This document shows, one piece after another, positions 1 to 6,530 of a stretch of 16,885 nucleotides of DNA. This DNA is from Avoscillospira sp045530865 (GTDB lineage Bacteria > Bacillota > Clostridia > Oscillospirales > Oscillospiraceae): positions 1-16,885 of the forward strand of contig JAZSCX010000097.1 in the NCBI GenBank assembly GCA_045530865.1, read 5' to 3'. Under the pieces are notes generated by a model. It was not told where the DNA came from, ran no database searches, and was given only the letters and a program-made list of their open reading frames with translations. Positions within the stretch are counted from its first letter, which is position 1, and the number at the start of each line of letters is the position of its first letter. The translations under genes and the position numbers were made by a program.

Positions 1-239
1 CTCTGTTTCAAAGCGGCTGGGACACGCCAGAACATCCACCACAACCGACATTTACGCCCATATCATGCAGGAAGCAGAAGTCGGAGGCCAAGCGGTCTTA
101 GGAAGACAATAGAGAGGGACAACTCCTTGGCTCACAGAACGACATGGCTACGATCCGACTTCTCTGTTTCAAAGCGGCTGGGACACGCCAGAACATCCAC
201 CACAACCGACATTTACGCCCATATCATGCAGGAAGCAGA
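1..239. repeat. 78-bp direct repeat caused by adapter read-through
   Basis: Positions 1-78 are identical to 162-239, an offset of 161 bases. The true insert is probably 77 bp (1-77 and 162-238); the match at 78/239 is a chance A. The 84 bases between the copies are entirely adapter and index. The repeat is therefore one stretch of DNA written twice and not a biological tandem duplication. If 1-161 is removed, the recombinase reading frame simply begins at 162. Confidence 0.93.
78..161. other. MGI/BGISEQ sequencing adapter pair with index (artefact)
   Basis: Positions 78-109 match the 32-nt MGI/BGISEQ forward adapter (begins AAGTCGGAGGCC, ends GGAAGACAA). Positions 120-161 match the reverse complement of the 42-nt reverse adapter (begins CAACTCCTTGGC, ends CGATCCGACTT). 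The 10 bases between, TAGAGAGGGA at 110-119, sit where the sample index belongs. The order insert, adapter, index, adapter, insert is what is read when a short insert on a rolling-circle nanoball is read through into its next copy. The match is from memory of the published adapter sequences, but it spans 74 fixed bases in the right order and spacing. This stretch should be masked and not interpreted as genomic. Confidence 0.97.
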
Positions 240-294
240 TCAGCAAGCAAGTGAATGCATTGCAGATGTACTCCTGAGACGAAAGAAAGCATAA
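163..294 (+). CDS. Tyrosine recombinase/phage-type integrase, C-terminal fragment (5' end off contig)
   Basis: Only the last 43 codons are present, read from TCT at 163 to TAA at 292-294. The peptide holds the closing signature of the lambda-integrase family: the box containing LGHA supplies the conserved histidine, and DIYAH supplies the tyrosine that attacks DNA and forms the covalent 3'-phosphotyrosine link. A polar, basic tail of about 20 residues follows. The family catalyses site-specific integration and excision of prophages and integrative elements. The gene ends 170 bp from the 3' end of a tRNA-Arg gene and points at it, the typical arrangement when an element occupies a tRNA attachment site. 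The left copy (2-112) is the same coding sequence running into adapter and stopping at TAG, and should not be annotated as a second gene. Confidence 0.85.
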   Translation, partial: SVSKRLGHARTSTTTDIYAHIMQEADQQASECIADVLLRRKKA

Positions 295-299
295 TGCAA

Positions 300-338
300 A
301 AGGCAGCAGAGTTTCCCGCTCCGCTGCCTTGTTTTATT
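300..338 (+). terminator. Rho-independent terminator after the recombinase
   Basis: A 12-bp stem with one mismatch (AAGGCAGCAGAG at 300-311 against CTCCGCTGCCTT at 319-330) closes a 7-nt loop and is followed by GTTTTATT. It starts 5 bases after the recombinase stop codon. Confidence 0.85.
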
Positions 339-366
339 GCTCAATTTTGCAGTTTTTTTCGATGTT

Positions 367-387
367 GTGCGCCAAACGTGCGCCAAA
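367..387 (+). repeat. Two tandem copies of GTGCGCCAAA between integrase and tRNA
   Basis: GTGCGCCAAA occurs at 367-376 and again at 378-387, one base apart. The pair lies between the recombinase terminator and the tRNA-Arg terminator, where arm-type integrase or excisionase binding sites would be expected in an attachment region. That role is an inference from position only. Confidence 0.6.
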
Positions 388-423
388 AGAAAAACGGGCA
401 TTTTCATTTTGTGTGAAAAAGTA

Positions 424-460
424 CAAGAAACCCGCCTTTTCGGTTTGAAAAGACGGGTTT
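424..460 (-). terminator. Rho-independent terminator of tRNA-Arg
   Basis: A 14-bp stem (AAACCCGCCTTTTC at 428-441 with GAAAAGACGGGTTT at 447-460, one position a G-U pair in the minus-strand RNA) closes a 5-nt loop. It lies 4 bases beyond the encoded CCA end of the tRNA. On the minus strand the stem is followed by a short T-rich run. Confidence 0.8.
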
Positions 461-464
461 TTCT

Positions 465-541
465 TGGTACGCCGGAAGGGACTCGAACCCCTGACCTACT
501 GGTTCGTAGCCAGTCACTCTATCCAACTGAGCTACCGGCGC
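465..541 (-). tRNA. tRNA-Arg (anticodon ACG)
   Basis: The minus strand folds into a complete cloverleaf. The acceptor stem is GCGCCGG (535-541) with CCGGCGT, the first pair being G-U. The D arm reads TAGCTCAGTTGGATAGAG. The anticodon stem-loop is ACTGG-CTACGAA-CCAGT with anticodon ACG, and the T loop contains GGTTCGAGTCC. The 3' CCA is encoded at 465-467. ACG (inosine-modified) reads CGU/CGC/CGA arginine codons. The 3' end faces a phage-type integrase 170 bp away, so this gene is the probable attachment site of an integrated element. Confidence 0.96.
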
Positions 542-563
542 ATACTGCGCTTAACGCTCCAAT

Positions 564-592
564 ATAATAGCACAGTCTTATTCATTTTGCAA
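564..592 (-). promoter_or_regulatory. Sigma-A promoter of tRNA-Arg
   Basis: On the minus strand TTGCAA (587-592) and TATTAT (564-569) are separated by 17 bases. The start point would fall about 15 bases before the tRNA. Confidence 0.7.
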
Positions 593-629
593 GCATTATT
601 TTCAAATTTTTCAAAAAAATCTGAAAATA

Positions 630-1682
630 CTAAAACGTCGTTTCCCGGAGCTTCAGCATCGCCGCACCGACATCAGCCAGAGAGGCAATCACACCCGGTG
701 CGCCTTCGCTGACCACATACAGCTGCGGCTCCTTCGCAGCCGCAATCAGGTCCTCCACAGACAAAGGCTCCGGCTCCCGCAGAATATGCAGACAGGGTAA
801 TTCGGCCTCCGCATCTGCAGGCAGGAGCGCCAGAGCAGACCGGAAGAACAGCACCGTGTCCAATGCATCATTGGCGCGCAGCAGTGCATCTCGGGCATCC
901 GGATCCTCCGGCGAAACCGTCAGACCGATGGTATGCCCGGCAGCATAAATGGCGCGAACCAGTCCCTTTTCCTGCAAAATCTGTGCTTCCGTGAGGAAAA
1001 ATGCCGCACGGACATTATGTACTGCCAACCGATCCAGTGTATGCCGGGAAACCGCCTCTCCCTTGAACGCTGGATAGACTTCAATGGGCGCAGCAGGCTC
1101 CGGAGGCTCCGGTTCAGGATCATCGGGCTCCACAACCGGCCTCCATGTCTGCGCCGCCAGTTCGTTCTCATATTCCTGCGCAGCACGCGTAATGAGACTT
1201 TCCGCCTGCGCCACAAACATACCGTCATCATACACCTGATCACCATTAGTAAAACGGATAATCGGATAGCCGTCATGGCTGAACAGCAGCGTCACATACA
1301 GTCCAAAATGTGAAACCACCGATGCCGGAACATACAGCATACCCGACCGATATGCCACTTCCACTTCAAATTCGTCTCCAGCTGTATTGGAATAGGCATC
1401 CTTTTCCAGATCAAACAGCAGGGTCTCATAGGCGTTGTACAAGACAAAGGTGTTTTTCTCCACATTATAAGACGCGCCTACGCCGTTGGGACTGGCATTG
1501 AAGGCCGTAAACGGAATATAGAGACGGCTGTTGGTATAGTACGGAATGCCGTTTTTTTTCAGGGTTGTGGGAATAGTATCGTTCACGGCAACGAAGCAAA
1601 GGTTCTCCACAGCATGAACAGGAGGAACCATGGTGATCAGCAGCACAGCGACCAACAGAAGCAGACAGATACGCTTTTTCAA
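630..1682 (-). CDS. Secreted stalk-domain protein with a degenerate polysaccharide-deacetylase-like domain
   Basis: The 350-residue protein begins at a TTG codon 7 bases after AAAGGAGG. Residues 1-24 are a classical signal peptide (KKR, a leucine/valine core, then VHA cleavage), so it is exported. Residues 27-145 resemble the copper-amine-oxidase-N/stalk domain of clostridial surface proteins (RLYIPFTAF and MLYVPASVV repeats). Residues 181-199 are a Pro/Glu linker. From about 201 the pattern resembles a NodB polysaccharide deacetylase: VYPAFKGE stands where TFDDGP belongs, then NVRAAFFLTEAQI and LVRAIYAAGHTIGLTVSP. Both metal-binding elements are missing: the Asp pair is replaced by Phe-Lys, and the HxxxH motif by GLTVSP. 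It is therefore probably not an active deacetylase and may bind or scaffold cell-wall glycan. It is transcribed alone. Confidence 0.8.
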   Translation of the reverse strand: MKKRICLLLLVAVLLITMVPPVHAVENLCFVAVNDTIPTTLKKNGIPYYTNSRLYIPFTAFNASPNGVGASYNVEKNTFVLYNAYETLLFDLEKDAYSNTAGDEFEVEVAYRSGMLYVPASVVSHFGLYVTLLFSHDGYPIIRFTNGDQVYDDGMFVAQAESLITRAAQEYENELAAQTWRPVVEPDDPEPEPPEPAAPIEVYPAFKGEAVSRHTLDRLAVHNVRAAFFLTEAQILQEKGLVRAIYAAGHTIGLTVSPEDPDARDALLRANDALDTVLFFRSALALLPADAEAELPCLHILREPEPLSVEDLIAAAKEPQLYVVSEGAPGVIASLADVGAAMLKLRETTF

Positions 1683-1707
1683 AAGAATTCCTCCTTTCTA
1701 TTTTTAC

Positions 1708-1736
1708 AGTATAACAGAAGCCGGGAAAATGTGCAA
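1708..1736 (-). promoter_or_regulatory. Sigma-A promoter of the secreted stalk protein
   Basis: On the minus strand TTGCAC (1731-1736) and TATACT (1708-1713) are exactly 17 bases apart, just upstream of the AAAGGAGG ribosome site. Confidence 0.65.
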
Positions 1737-1819
1737 GTACTGTGCCGATCCATATGGCAGGAATAAATCTCCTGTTTTGGGTCATACTGAACATACAATG
1801 TCCCGAGGGAGGCGCTTAC

Positions 1820-2074
1820 ATGGTAAAAGGAATCACACGGCAGGTCGTTGTTGTAAAAGGCCCCGATCAGAAACTTTTTGATCAGGCGATATTTCTGGTG
1901 CGGGAGGATGCACTGGCGGAGGGCGGTATTACAGAAGAAGCCCTGTTGAAGGAGGCAAAAATTGTCTGCAGAAACGCGGAACCCCGTCAGAATCTGTTAA
2001 AAAAACTGCTGTGGGCAGCCTCCGGCGCCCTGATCACAGGCAGTATTTGGCTTATATCTGCCCTCATTTTATAA
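1820..2074 (+). CDS. Small conserved hypothetical protein with C-terminal membrane anchor
   Basis: The 84-residue protein starts at ATG 1820, 7 bases after GGGAGG; an in-frame ATG further upstream (1742) has no ribosome site. Residues 1-30 (QVVVVKGPDQKLFDQAIFLVRED) form a mixed beta/alpha segment, residues 36-55 are charged and helical, and residues 62-83 form one hydrophobic helix ending at the C-terminus. This suggests a cytoplasmic domain with a tail anchor. I recall similar small proteins in clostridial genomes, sometimes labelled translation initiation factor 2 without support. Function unknown. It is monocistronic and convergent with the sugar-acid operon. I could not find a convincing promoter. 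Confidence 0.75.
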   Translation: MVKGITRQVVVVKGPDQKLFDQAIFLVREDALAEGGITEEALLKEAKIVCRNAEPRQNLLKKLLWAASGALITGSIWLISALIL

Positions 2075-2076
2075 AC

Positions 2077-2105
2077 AAACCGGCACAAATAGTGCCGGTT
2101 TCTCT
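2077..2105. terminator. Bidirectional terminator hairpin
   Basis: A perfect 10-bp stem (AAACCGGCAC at 2077-2086, GTGCCGGTTT at 2092-2101) closes a 5-nt loop directly after the stop of the plus-strand small gene. In the other direction it lies at the broken 3' end of the aldolase pseudogene. Confidence 0.75.
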
Positions 2106-2647
2106 GCTGTTTACCGCCGATGGCCGCGATCTTCTTGTTGGAAACGTAGTGGAGATCCCGCTCATCCAAATAGCCGGTGATGACGAACTTCACATCCGAA
2201 AACGGCCCGGAAATGGCATTCAGGAACCGCTCGCCACCAAGCTCGTTGAAGGGGAATACCTTCAGCAGCTTCAGGCCTGCATTACAGGCCATCATGATCT
2301 CCGTGGCGGAGGAAACGCCGGGAATAATCGAAACACCGTTCTTCACAAACCAGTCAATCAGTTCTGGATTATAGCCCGGAGACACAAGAAAATCCGCACC
2401 GAGATTCCACCATTTCCTTGCCGTGATCCAGCGTACACACCGTGCCTGCACCCACATAGGCATGCTTCTTGATGCGGATGGCCTCTTTCAGCGCTTCCTT
2501 TGCCCCTTCCCCTCTCTGCAGGATTTCCACAGCAGGAATTCCAGTTTGTTCAATGGCGCTGATGACACGGGAAACGCAGGAGGTCTCGTTGGAAAACAGA
2601 ATGGGCATCACACCGGCATCATAAGCCATGGTTGCAAGATCCTTCAT
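2102..2647 (-). pseudogene. KDPG/KHG aldolase-like gene, frameshifted and 3'-truncated
   Basis: Two overlapping minus-strand frames together give one class I KDPG aldolase. The first runs from ATG 2647 (after GGGAGG) through VGAGTVCTLDHGKEMVE; the second continues LGADFLVSPGYNPELIDWF and includes the Schiff-base lysine in LLKVFPF. Removing one base near 2404 joins them with the 12-residue spacing that E. coli KDPG aldolase has between GTV and GA. The end is also lost: after KKIAAIGG, where the family continues with a Ser/Trp-containing helix, the frame runs into the terminator hairpin and unrelated sequence. The usual TGGI is ITGYL here. It is the last gene of the operon, 14 bases below kdgK, and is not a recent copy of the intact aldolase. 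One of the two lesions could be an assembly error. Confidence 0.82.
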
Positions 2648-2661
2648 AGACATCCTCCCAC

Positions 2662-3684
2662 TTATCGCTGCACTCTGCCGGAGCCGTCGCCGTTTACCAG
2701 CTTCATAACTTCGTCCACAGAGGCAATGTTGAAGTCGTTTTCGATGCTGTGCTTCAGGCAGGAGGCGGCCGTTGCAAAATCAATGATCTGCTGCTCGTCC
2801 CAGCCCTGCAGCATACCGTAGATCAGGCCTGCGCCGAAGCTGTCGCCGCCGCCTACACGGTTAACAATATGGATGGCATACTCCCGGGAAACAAAGGCCT
2901 GACCGTTGTGATACAGCATGGCGCTCCACAGGTTGTCGGAAGCGGAAACGCTCTTGCGGAGGGTGGTTGCCACATACTTGACGCCGAAGGTCTCGCTGAT
3001 CTGCTTTGCCACATCCACATAGCCCGCCACATTCAGAACGCCGCTGGTGACGTCGGTCTCTCTGGCCTTCAGACCCAGTACCTTTTCCGCATCCTCTTCG
3101 TTGGCAATGAGCACATCCACATAGGGCAGCAGCTGTTCCATGACCTCCCTGGCCTTGGCCGTGGCCCAGAGATTTTTTCTGTAGTTCAGGTCACAGCTGA
3201 TGGTCACGCCGTACTTCTTTGCTGCCTTGCAGGCTGCTTCGCAGACCGCAGGGGTGGTATCGCTCAGTGCAGGGGTAATTCCGGTGAAATGGAACCACTT
3301 GGCATCGGCAAAGATGGCGTCAAAGTCAAAATGCTCAGGAGTAGCTTCACAGATCGCCGAATGCTTTCTGTCATAAATGACCTTGGAGGGGCGCTGTGCC
3401 GCGCCTTTTTCCAGATACAGCGCACCGATTCGGTCACCGCCGTAGGCAATAAAATCGGTACCGACATTATATTTCCGCAGATTGGCAACACCGGTAGCAG
3501 CGATATCATTCTGCGGCAAACGGGTCACAAACTGGGTGCGCACACCAAACTGCGCCAGAGAAGCACAGACATTGGCCTCCGCGCCGGTATAAAACACATC
3601 AAAGCTGTCTGCCTGCATAAAGCGCAAATAGCCGCTGGGAGACAGGCTCACTAGAAAATCACCAAGTCCGACTACATATTTCAT
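2662..3684 (-). CDS. kdgK: 2-keto-3-deoxygluconate kinase, PfkB/ribokinase family
   Basis: The 340-residue protein has the normal length of the family. It phosphorylates 2-keto-3-deoxygluconate (KDG) with ATP to give KDPG in the cytoplasm. Residues 33-47 (TGAEANVCASLAQFG) form the N-terminal PfkB signature. Residues 165-173 (DLNYRKNLW) match the sugar-binding segment of KDG kinases. Residues 278-286 (GGGDSFGAG) are the C-terminal signature with the anion hole and catalytic base Asp281. ATG 3684 follows AGGAGG. The gene starts 11 bases after the aldolase that consumes its product, so the two very probably act in sequence. A kinase for another 2-keto-3-deoxy sugar acid cannot be excluded. Confidence 0.92.
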   Translation of the reverse strand: MKYVVGLGDFLVSLSPSGYLRFMQADSFDVFYTGAEANVCASLAQFGVRTQFVTRLPQNDIAATGVANLRKYNVGTDFIAYGGDRIGALYLEKGAAQRPSKVIYDRKHSAICEATPEHFDFDAIFADAKWFHFTGITPALSDTTPAVCEAACKAAKKYGVTISCDLNYRKNLWATAKAREVMEQLLPYVDVLIANEEDAEKVLGLKARETDVTSGVLNVAGYVDVAKQISETFGVKYVATTLRKSVSASDNLWSAMLYHNGQAFVSREYAIHIVNRVGGGDSFGAGLIYGMLQGWDEQQIIDFATAASCLKHSIENDFNIASVDEVMKLVNGDGSGRVQR

Positions 3685-3695
3685 GAGGTTTCCTC

Positions 3696-4649
3696 CTATA
3701 CCAGATGGATGGCAAAGCCGCCGATTTCTTCCTTCAGATAGATGCAGGTCAGCTTACCTGCCGCATCATACTGGCAGCTCTCTTCCCGGAATTCCACACC
3801 GATTGCGCGGAGATAATTCACGGCGCGGTCCAGAGTATTGGTCTTGAAGCCGATATGTCCCTTTTCGCCATAGAACTTGAACTTCATATTCTCCACATAG
3901 GGATCGGCAAAGACGGACTTGGAGCAGTTGCGGACAGGAAGATTAAACAGGTTCGCCAGCTTTGCTGCTGCGGCTGCAGCTTCATCTGCAGTTTCATGAT
4001 TGATGCCCACATGTACCAGACGGAAACCTAGCGCCAGATTGACGGCCTTACGGCAGTTATCGGTGATCTGATCCCATGCATTAGCCTTGATCAGGTCGGC
4101 CTTTGCCATGTAGCTGCCGCCACAGGCTGCAACGGCTTTACAGCTGAGATACTCCTGCAGGTTATCAAAGGTAATACCGCCGGTGGGAACAAACTTCACG
4201 CCGGGGAAAGGACCTGCCATGAGCTTGATGGCCTCCACACCGCCAAGGGTTCCGGCAGGAAAGAATTTCAGAACCTTCAGACCTTCATCGATTGCCGTCT
4301 GAATCTCGGAGGGCGTTACGCAGCCGGGAACAACGGGCAGACCCAGTTCCTTGCAGCGACGAACAGTGGGCAGGTTCAGTCCGGGAGCTACGATATAATC
4401 GGCGCCGGCTGCCTGAGCCTGATCCACCATTTCAGGCGTCAGAATCGTACCGGCACCCACCATCATGCCGGGTACATTTTCATGAATCAGGCGGATGGAC
4501 TGGAAGGCCGTATCATTTCGGACGGTAACTTCGATGGTGCGTATACCGCCAGCCATAATGGCGTTTGCCAGAGGCACTGCATGGGCGGGGTCTTCAATTT
4601 TAATGACAGGAATAACGCCTGCCATAGCAACTCTTTCCAGAATATCCAT
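3696..4649 (-). CDS. KDPG/KHG aldolase fused to a C-terminal VOC (glyoxalase-like) domain
   Basis: Residues 1-205 are a complete class I KDPG/4-hydroxy-2-oxoglutarate aldolase: Glu40 in IEVTVR (general acid/base), Arg44, Lys128 in LKFFP (Schiff base with pyruvate), and the phosphate-binding TGGI at 157-160 and GGSYM at 177-181. It cleaves KDPG to pyruvate and glyceraldehyde-3-phosphate. Residues 209-317 form a separate domain with vicinal-oxygen-chelate features: RLVHVGINHET at the start, GHIGFKTNTLDRAVNYLRAIGVEF in the middle, and IGGFAIHLV at the end. The stand-alone enzyme is about 210 residues, so about 110 are added. The VOC domain may bind a metal and a sugar-acid substrate or act as a sensor; its activity is unknown. 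It lies in an operon directly before kdgK. Confidence 0.9.
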   Translation of the reverse strand: MDILERVAMAGVIPVIKIEDPAHAVPLANAIMAGGIRTIEVTVRNDTAFQSIRLIHENVPGMMVGAGTILTPEMVDQAQAAGADYIVAPGLNLPTVRRCKELGLPVVPGCVTPSEIQTAIDEGLKVLKFFPAGTLGGVEAIKLMAGPFPGVKFVPTGGITFDNLQEYLSCKAVAACGGSYMAKADLIKANAWDQITDNCRKAVNLALGFRLVHVGINHETADEAAAAAAKLANLFNLPVRNCSKSVFADPYVENMKFKFYGEKGHIGFKTNTLDRAVNYLRAIGVEFREESCQYDAAGKLTCIYLKEEIGGFAIHLV

Positions 4650-4661
4650 AGTACTATCTCC

Positions 4662-5726
4662 TCAATCTTTGATTTTACGCATATTCACAGACAGACCGCA
4701 CAGTTCAGACAGCTCCAGCAGGGTTTCTGCCACGTCGTCCGGCAGGTTCAGTCCGTTGGCTTTGGCCTTTGCATAACGGCCGCATTCGATCTCACCAGGA
4801 ACCAGAATACCCTTGGAATCGGAACGCTTGGGGGAATTATGGATAGCGTCGGTGTACGCTTCCAGTCTGTCGGCAAAGTCAGCGGGATCCATAAACTGGG
4901 AAACATCAATGGCCATGAAGCAGTGGCTGACCTTGTTGGGTGTGGGCAGATCATAGTTCCAGCTGGTGATCTCATGGAGCATGGCGCCGCCGCTGAGGAT
5001 ACCGGTCAGAATTTCGATTGCCATGGCCAGACCGTAACCCTTATGGGCAGCCATGGGCTGTGCCGCGCCGCCGGTCAGGAAGTCACCGGGATTGGTGGAA
5101 GGGAATCCGTTCTCATCCACAACCCAGGTATCAGGAATGGATTCGCCGGCCTTCATAGCTTTCAGAACCTTCAATGCTGCGGTGGCAGACATGGCGATAT
5201 CAAGAAACAGCGGATCGCCGCACTTCTGGGGGAATGCAATGGAGAAGGGGCTGTTGCCGATCTCACGGCCCTTGCCGCCGGGAATTGCCATATTGGGGTC
5301 GGTGTTGCTCATGGAGATACCGATCATGCCCTTTCTGGCTGCCATAACGGCATAGAAACCGGCTGCACCGTAATGGGTGCTGTTGCGGACGTTGACCATG
5401 GCAATGCCTGTCACAGAAGCCTTTTCAATGGCCAGCTCCATGGCGCGGTAGGAGGGCACCATACCAATGGCGGAATCGCCTTCCAGAATGGCCCAAGCGG
5501 GACCCTGACGAACAACAGCCACATTGGCATTGGCCTTGATACCACCGGCTTCCGTCTTTTTCATATAGCCCAGCAGGTTTTTGGTACCGTGGGAATGGGT
5601 ACCCATCATATCCGTCTCCGCCAGAACCTCTGCGGTCACAGCGGCATCTTCATGGGAATAGCCGAACTTTTCACAGGCTTCGGTGCAAAACCGCACCAGT
5701 TCATCACGATCAATCACATAACTCAT
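4662..5726 (-). CDS. Ldh2/YiaK-family NAD(P)H-dependent 2-oxo-acid oxidoreductase
   Basis: The 354-residue protein matches the malate/L-lactate/ureidoglycolate/2,3-diketogulonate dehydrogenase family, which is unrelated to Rossmann dehydrogenases. Visible motifs are THSHG at 43-47 with the likely catalytic His, NSTHYGAAG at 115-123, SNTDPNMAIPGG at 140-151 (cofactor site), and AAHKGYGLAMAIEIL at 227-240. In a cluster with KDG kinase and KDPG aldolase it most likely interconverts a 2-keto sugar acid and its hydroxy acid upstream of KDG. A 2,3-diketo-L-gulonate reductase-like or ureidoglycolate-type activity is possible, and the substrate cannot be read from the sequence. It starts 11 bases after the SGNH hydrolase stop and is followed 12 bases later by the aldolase. 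Confidence 0.88.
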   Translation of the reverse strand: MSYVIDRDELVRFCTEACEKFGYSHEDAAVTAEVLAETDMMGTHSHGTKNLLGYMKKTEAGGIKANANVAVVRQGPAWAILEGDSAIGMVPSYRAMELAIEKASVTGIAMVNVRNSTHYGAAGFYAVMAARKGMIGISMSNTDPNMAIPGGKGREIGNSPFSIAFPQKCGDPLFLDIAMSATAALKVLKAMKAGESIPDTWVVDENGFPSTNPGDFLTGGAAQPMAAHKGYGLAMAIEILTGILSGGAMLHEITSWNYDLPTPNKVSHCFMAIDVSQFMDPADFADRLEAYTDAIHNSPKRSDSKGILVPGEIECGRYAKAKANGLNLPDDVAETLLELSELCGLSVNMRKIKD

Positions 5727-5737
5727 ATTGTTTCACC

Positions 5738-6415
5738 TCATAATTTATACAGATCCCGCAGGAACTTTTCCAGTTTAGCGGCAATGACGGCATGACCTGC
5801 ATCATTGGGATGGAGGCCATCGGGGATGTACATTTCACGGATCACGTCCACCTCGGGCTGCATACCGCTGCAGGCATAAAGATCCAGCACCGGCAGGGAG
5901 TAATACTCCGCAACCTTACGAATAATGTTGACATAATCTTCCAGCATACCACTGATGATCTGCTTTTCCCCACAATAGCGGCAGCGCTCATTGCAGCGGT
6001 GGGTAGGAGTCATAATGACAATGGGTTTGCCGGGATACTTTTTGATCAGACCGGTAAACAGATAGTGGCACGCACCGTAAAAGCTATCGGGGCTTCTGTC
6101 CTCAAAACGGCCCAGAGGCGCGTCACCGTGACCAAAATCGTTGGTTCCGCCAAACACAACGACTACGTCTGCATCGTTGTCCATCTCATCATAGCGCTCT
6201 GCGAAGGAATTGACATCCACATAGTCATCCTTAGGACGGTACCAGGTTCCCGTCTGTACCGCATAGCGGGTGCCGCCGATGCCATAGTTGCGGGCCTCCG
6301 CCAGACCAACACGCTCTTTCAGAACATTGAGGAATATCTTCTCCGGGCCGCTGACACCGGCACCGTATGTGATACTGTCACCCAAAAAATTGATTTTCTT
6401 GTTTTTCAGTTCCAT
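5738..6415 (-). CDS. SGNH/GDSL-family hydrolase with an unusual CX3CX2C insertion
   Basis: ATG 6415 is preferred because AAAAAGGGG lies 11 bases before it; a GTG at 6427 would sit on the ribosome site itself. The 225-residue protein has all SGNH blocks: GDSI with Ser14, NYGIGG at 43-48, GGTND with Asn92, and DGLHPNDAGH with Asp199 and His202. There is no signal peptide, so it should act in the cytoplasm on an esterified small substrate, probably an O-acetylated sugar or sugar acid given its place as first gene of a sugar-acid operon. Residues 138-149 (THRCNERCRYCG) carry three closely spaced cysteines not required in this family; together with His139 they could bind zinc or iron. The spacing equals the radical-SAM motif, but the rest of the protein is not radical SAM. 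Confidence 0.87.
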   Translation of the reverse strand: MELKNKKINFLGDSITYGAGVSGPEKIFLNVLKERVGLAEARNYGIGGTRYAVQTGTWYRPKDDYVDVNSFAERYDEMDNDADVVVVFGGTNDFGHGDAPLGRFEDRSPDSFYGACHYLFTGLIKKYPGKPIVIMTPTHRCNERCRYCGEKQIISGMLEDYVNIIRKVAEYYSLPVLDLYACSGMQPEVDVIREMYIPDGLHPNDAGHAVIAAKLEKFLRDLYKL

Positions 6416-6471
6416 GGATTGCTGCACCCCTTTTTAAATTTTTGCCGCAAACACTGATATGGATGAACCGA

Positions 6472-6500
6472 TTGACAAACCTTCCGTTACCCGATAAAAT
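6472..6500 (+). promoter_or_regulatory. Strong sigma-A promoter towards the IclR operon
   Basis: TTGACA (6472-6477) and TAAAAT (6495-6500) are 17 bases apart. The predicted start is near 6507, giving a leader of about 130 nt before the IclR gene. Confidence 0.75.
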
Positions 6501-6530
6501 CATAGTAGCTGCAATAGTTTCGTCTATTCG

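Noticed and set aside
2..112. A second, shorter integrase C-terminus ending in TAG
   Set aside because: The tail after the shared part is translated sequencing adapter and index; it is an artefact and not a paralogue or attachment-site duplication.
4482..5795. A 437-codon open frame on the plus strand
   Set aside because: It lies antisense to the clear oxidoreductase and the start of the aldolase gene, has no ribosome site, and its His/Gly-rich composition is a codon-bias shadow.
5968..6005. Radical-SAM enzyme suggested by CX3CX2C
   Set aside because: The surrounding protein is a complete SGNH hydrolase of 225 residues with no room for the radical-SAM barrel or a SAM-binding GGE-type motif.
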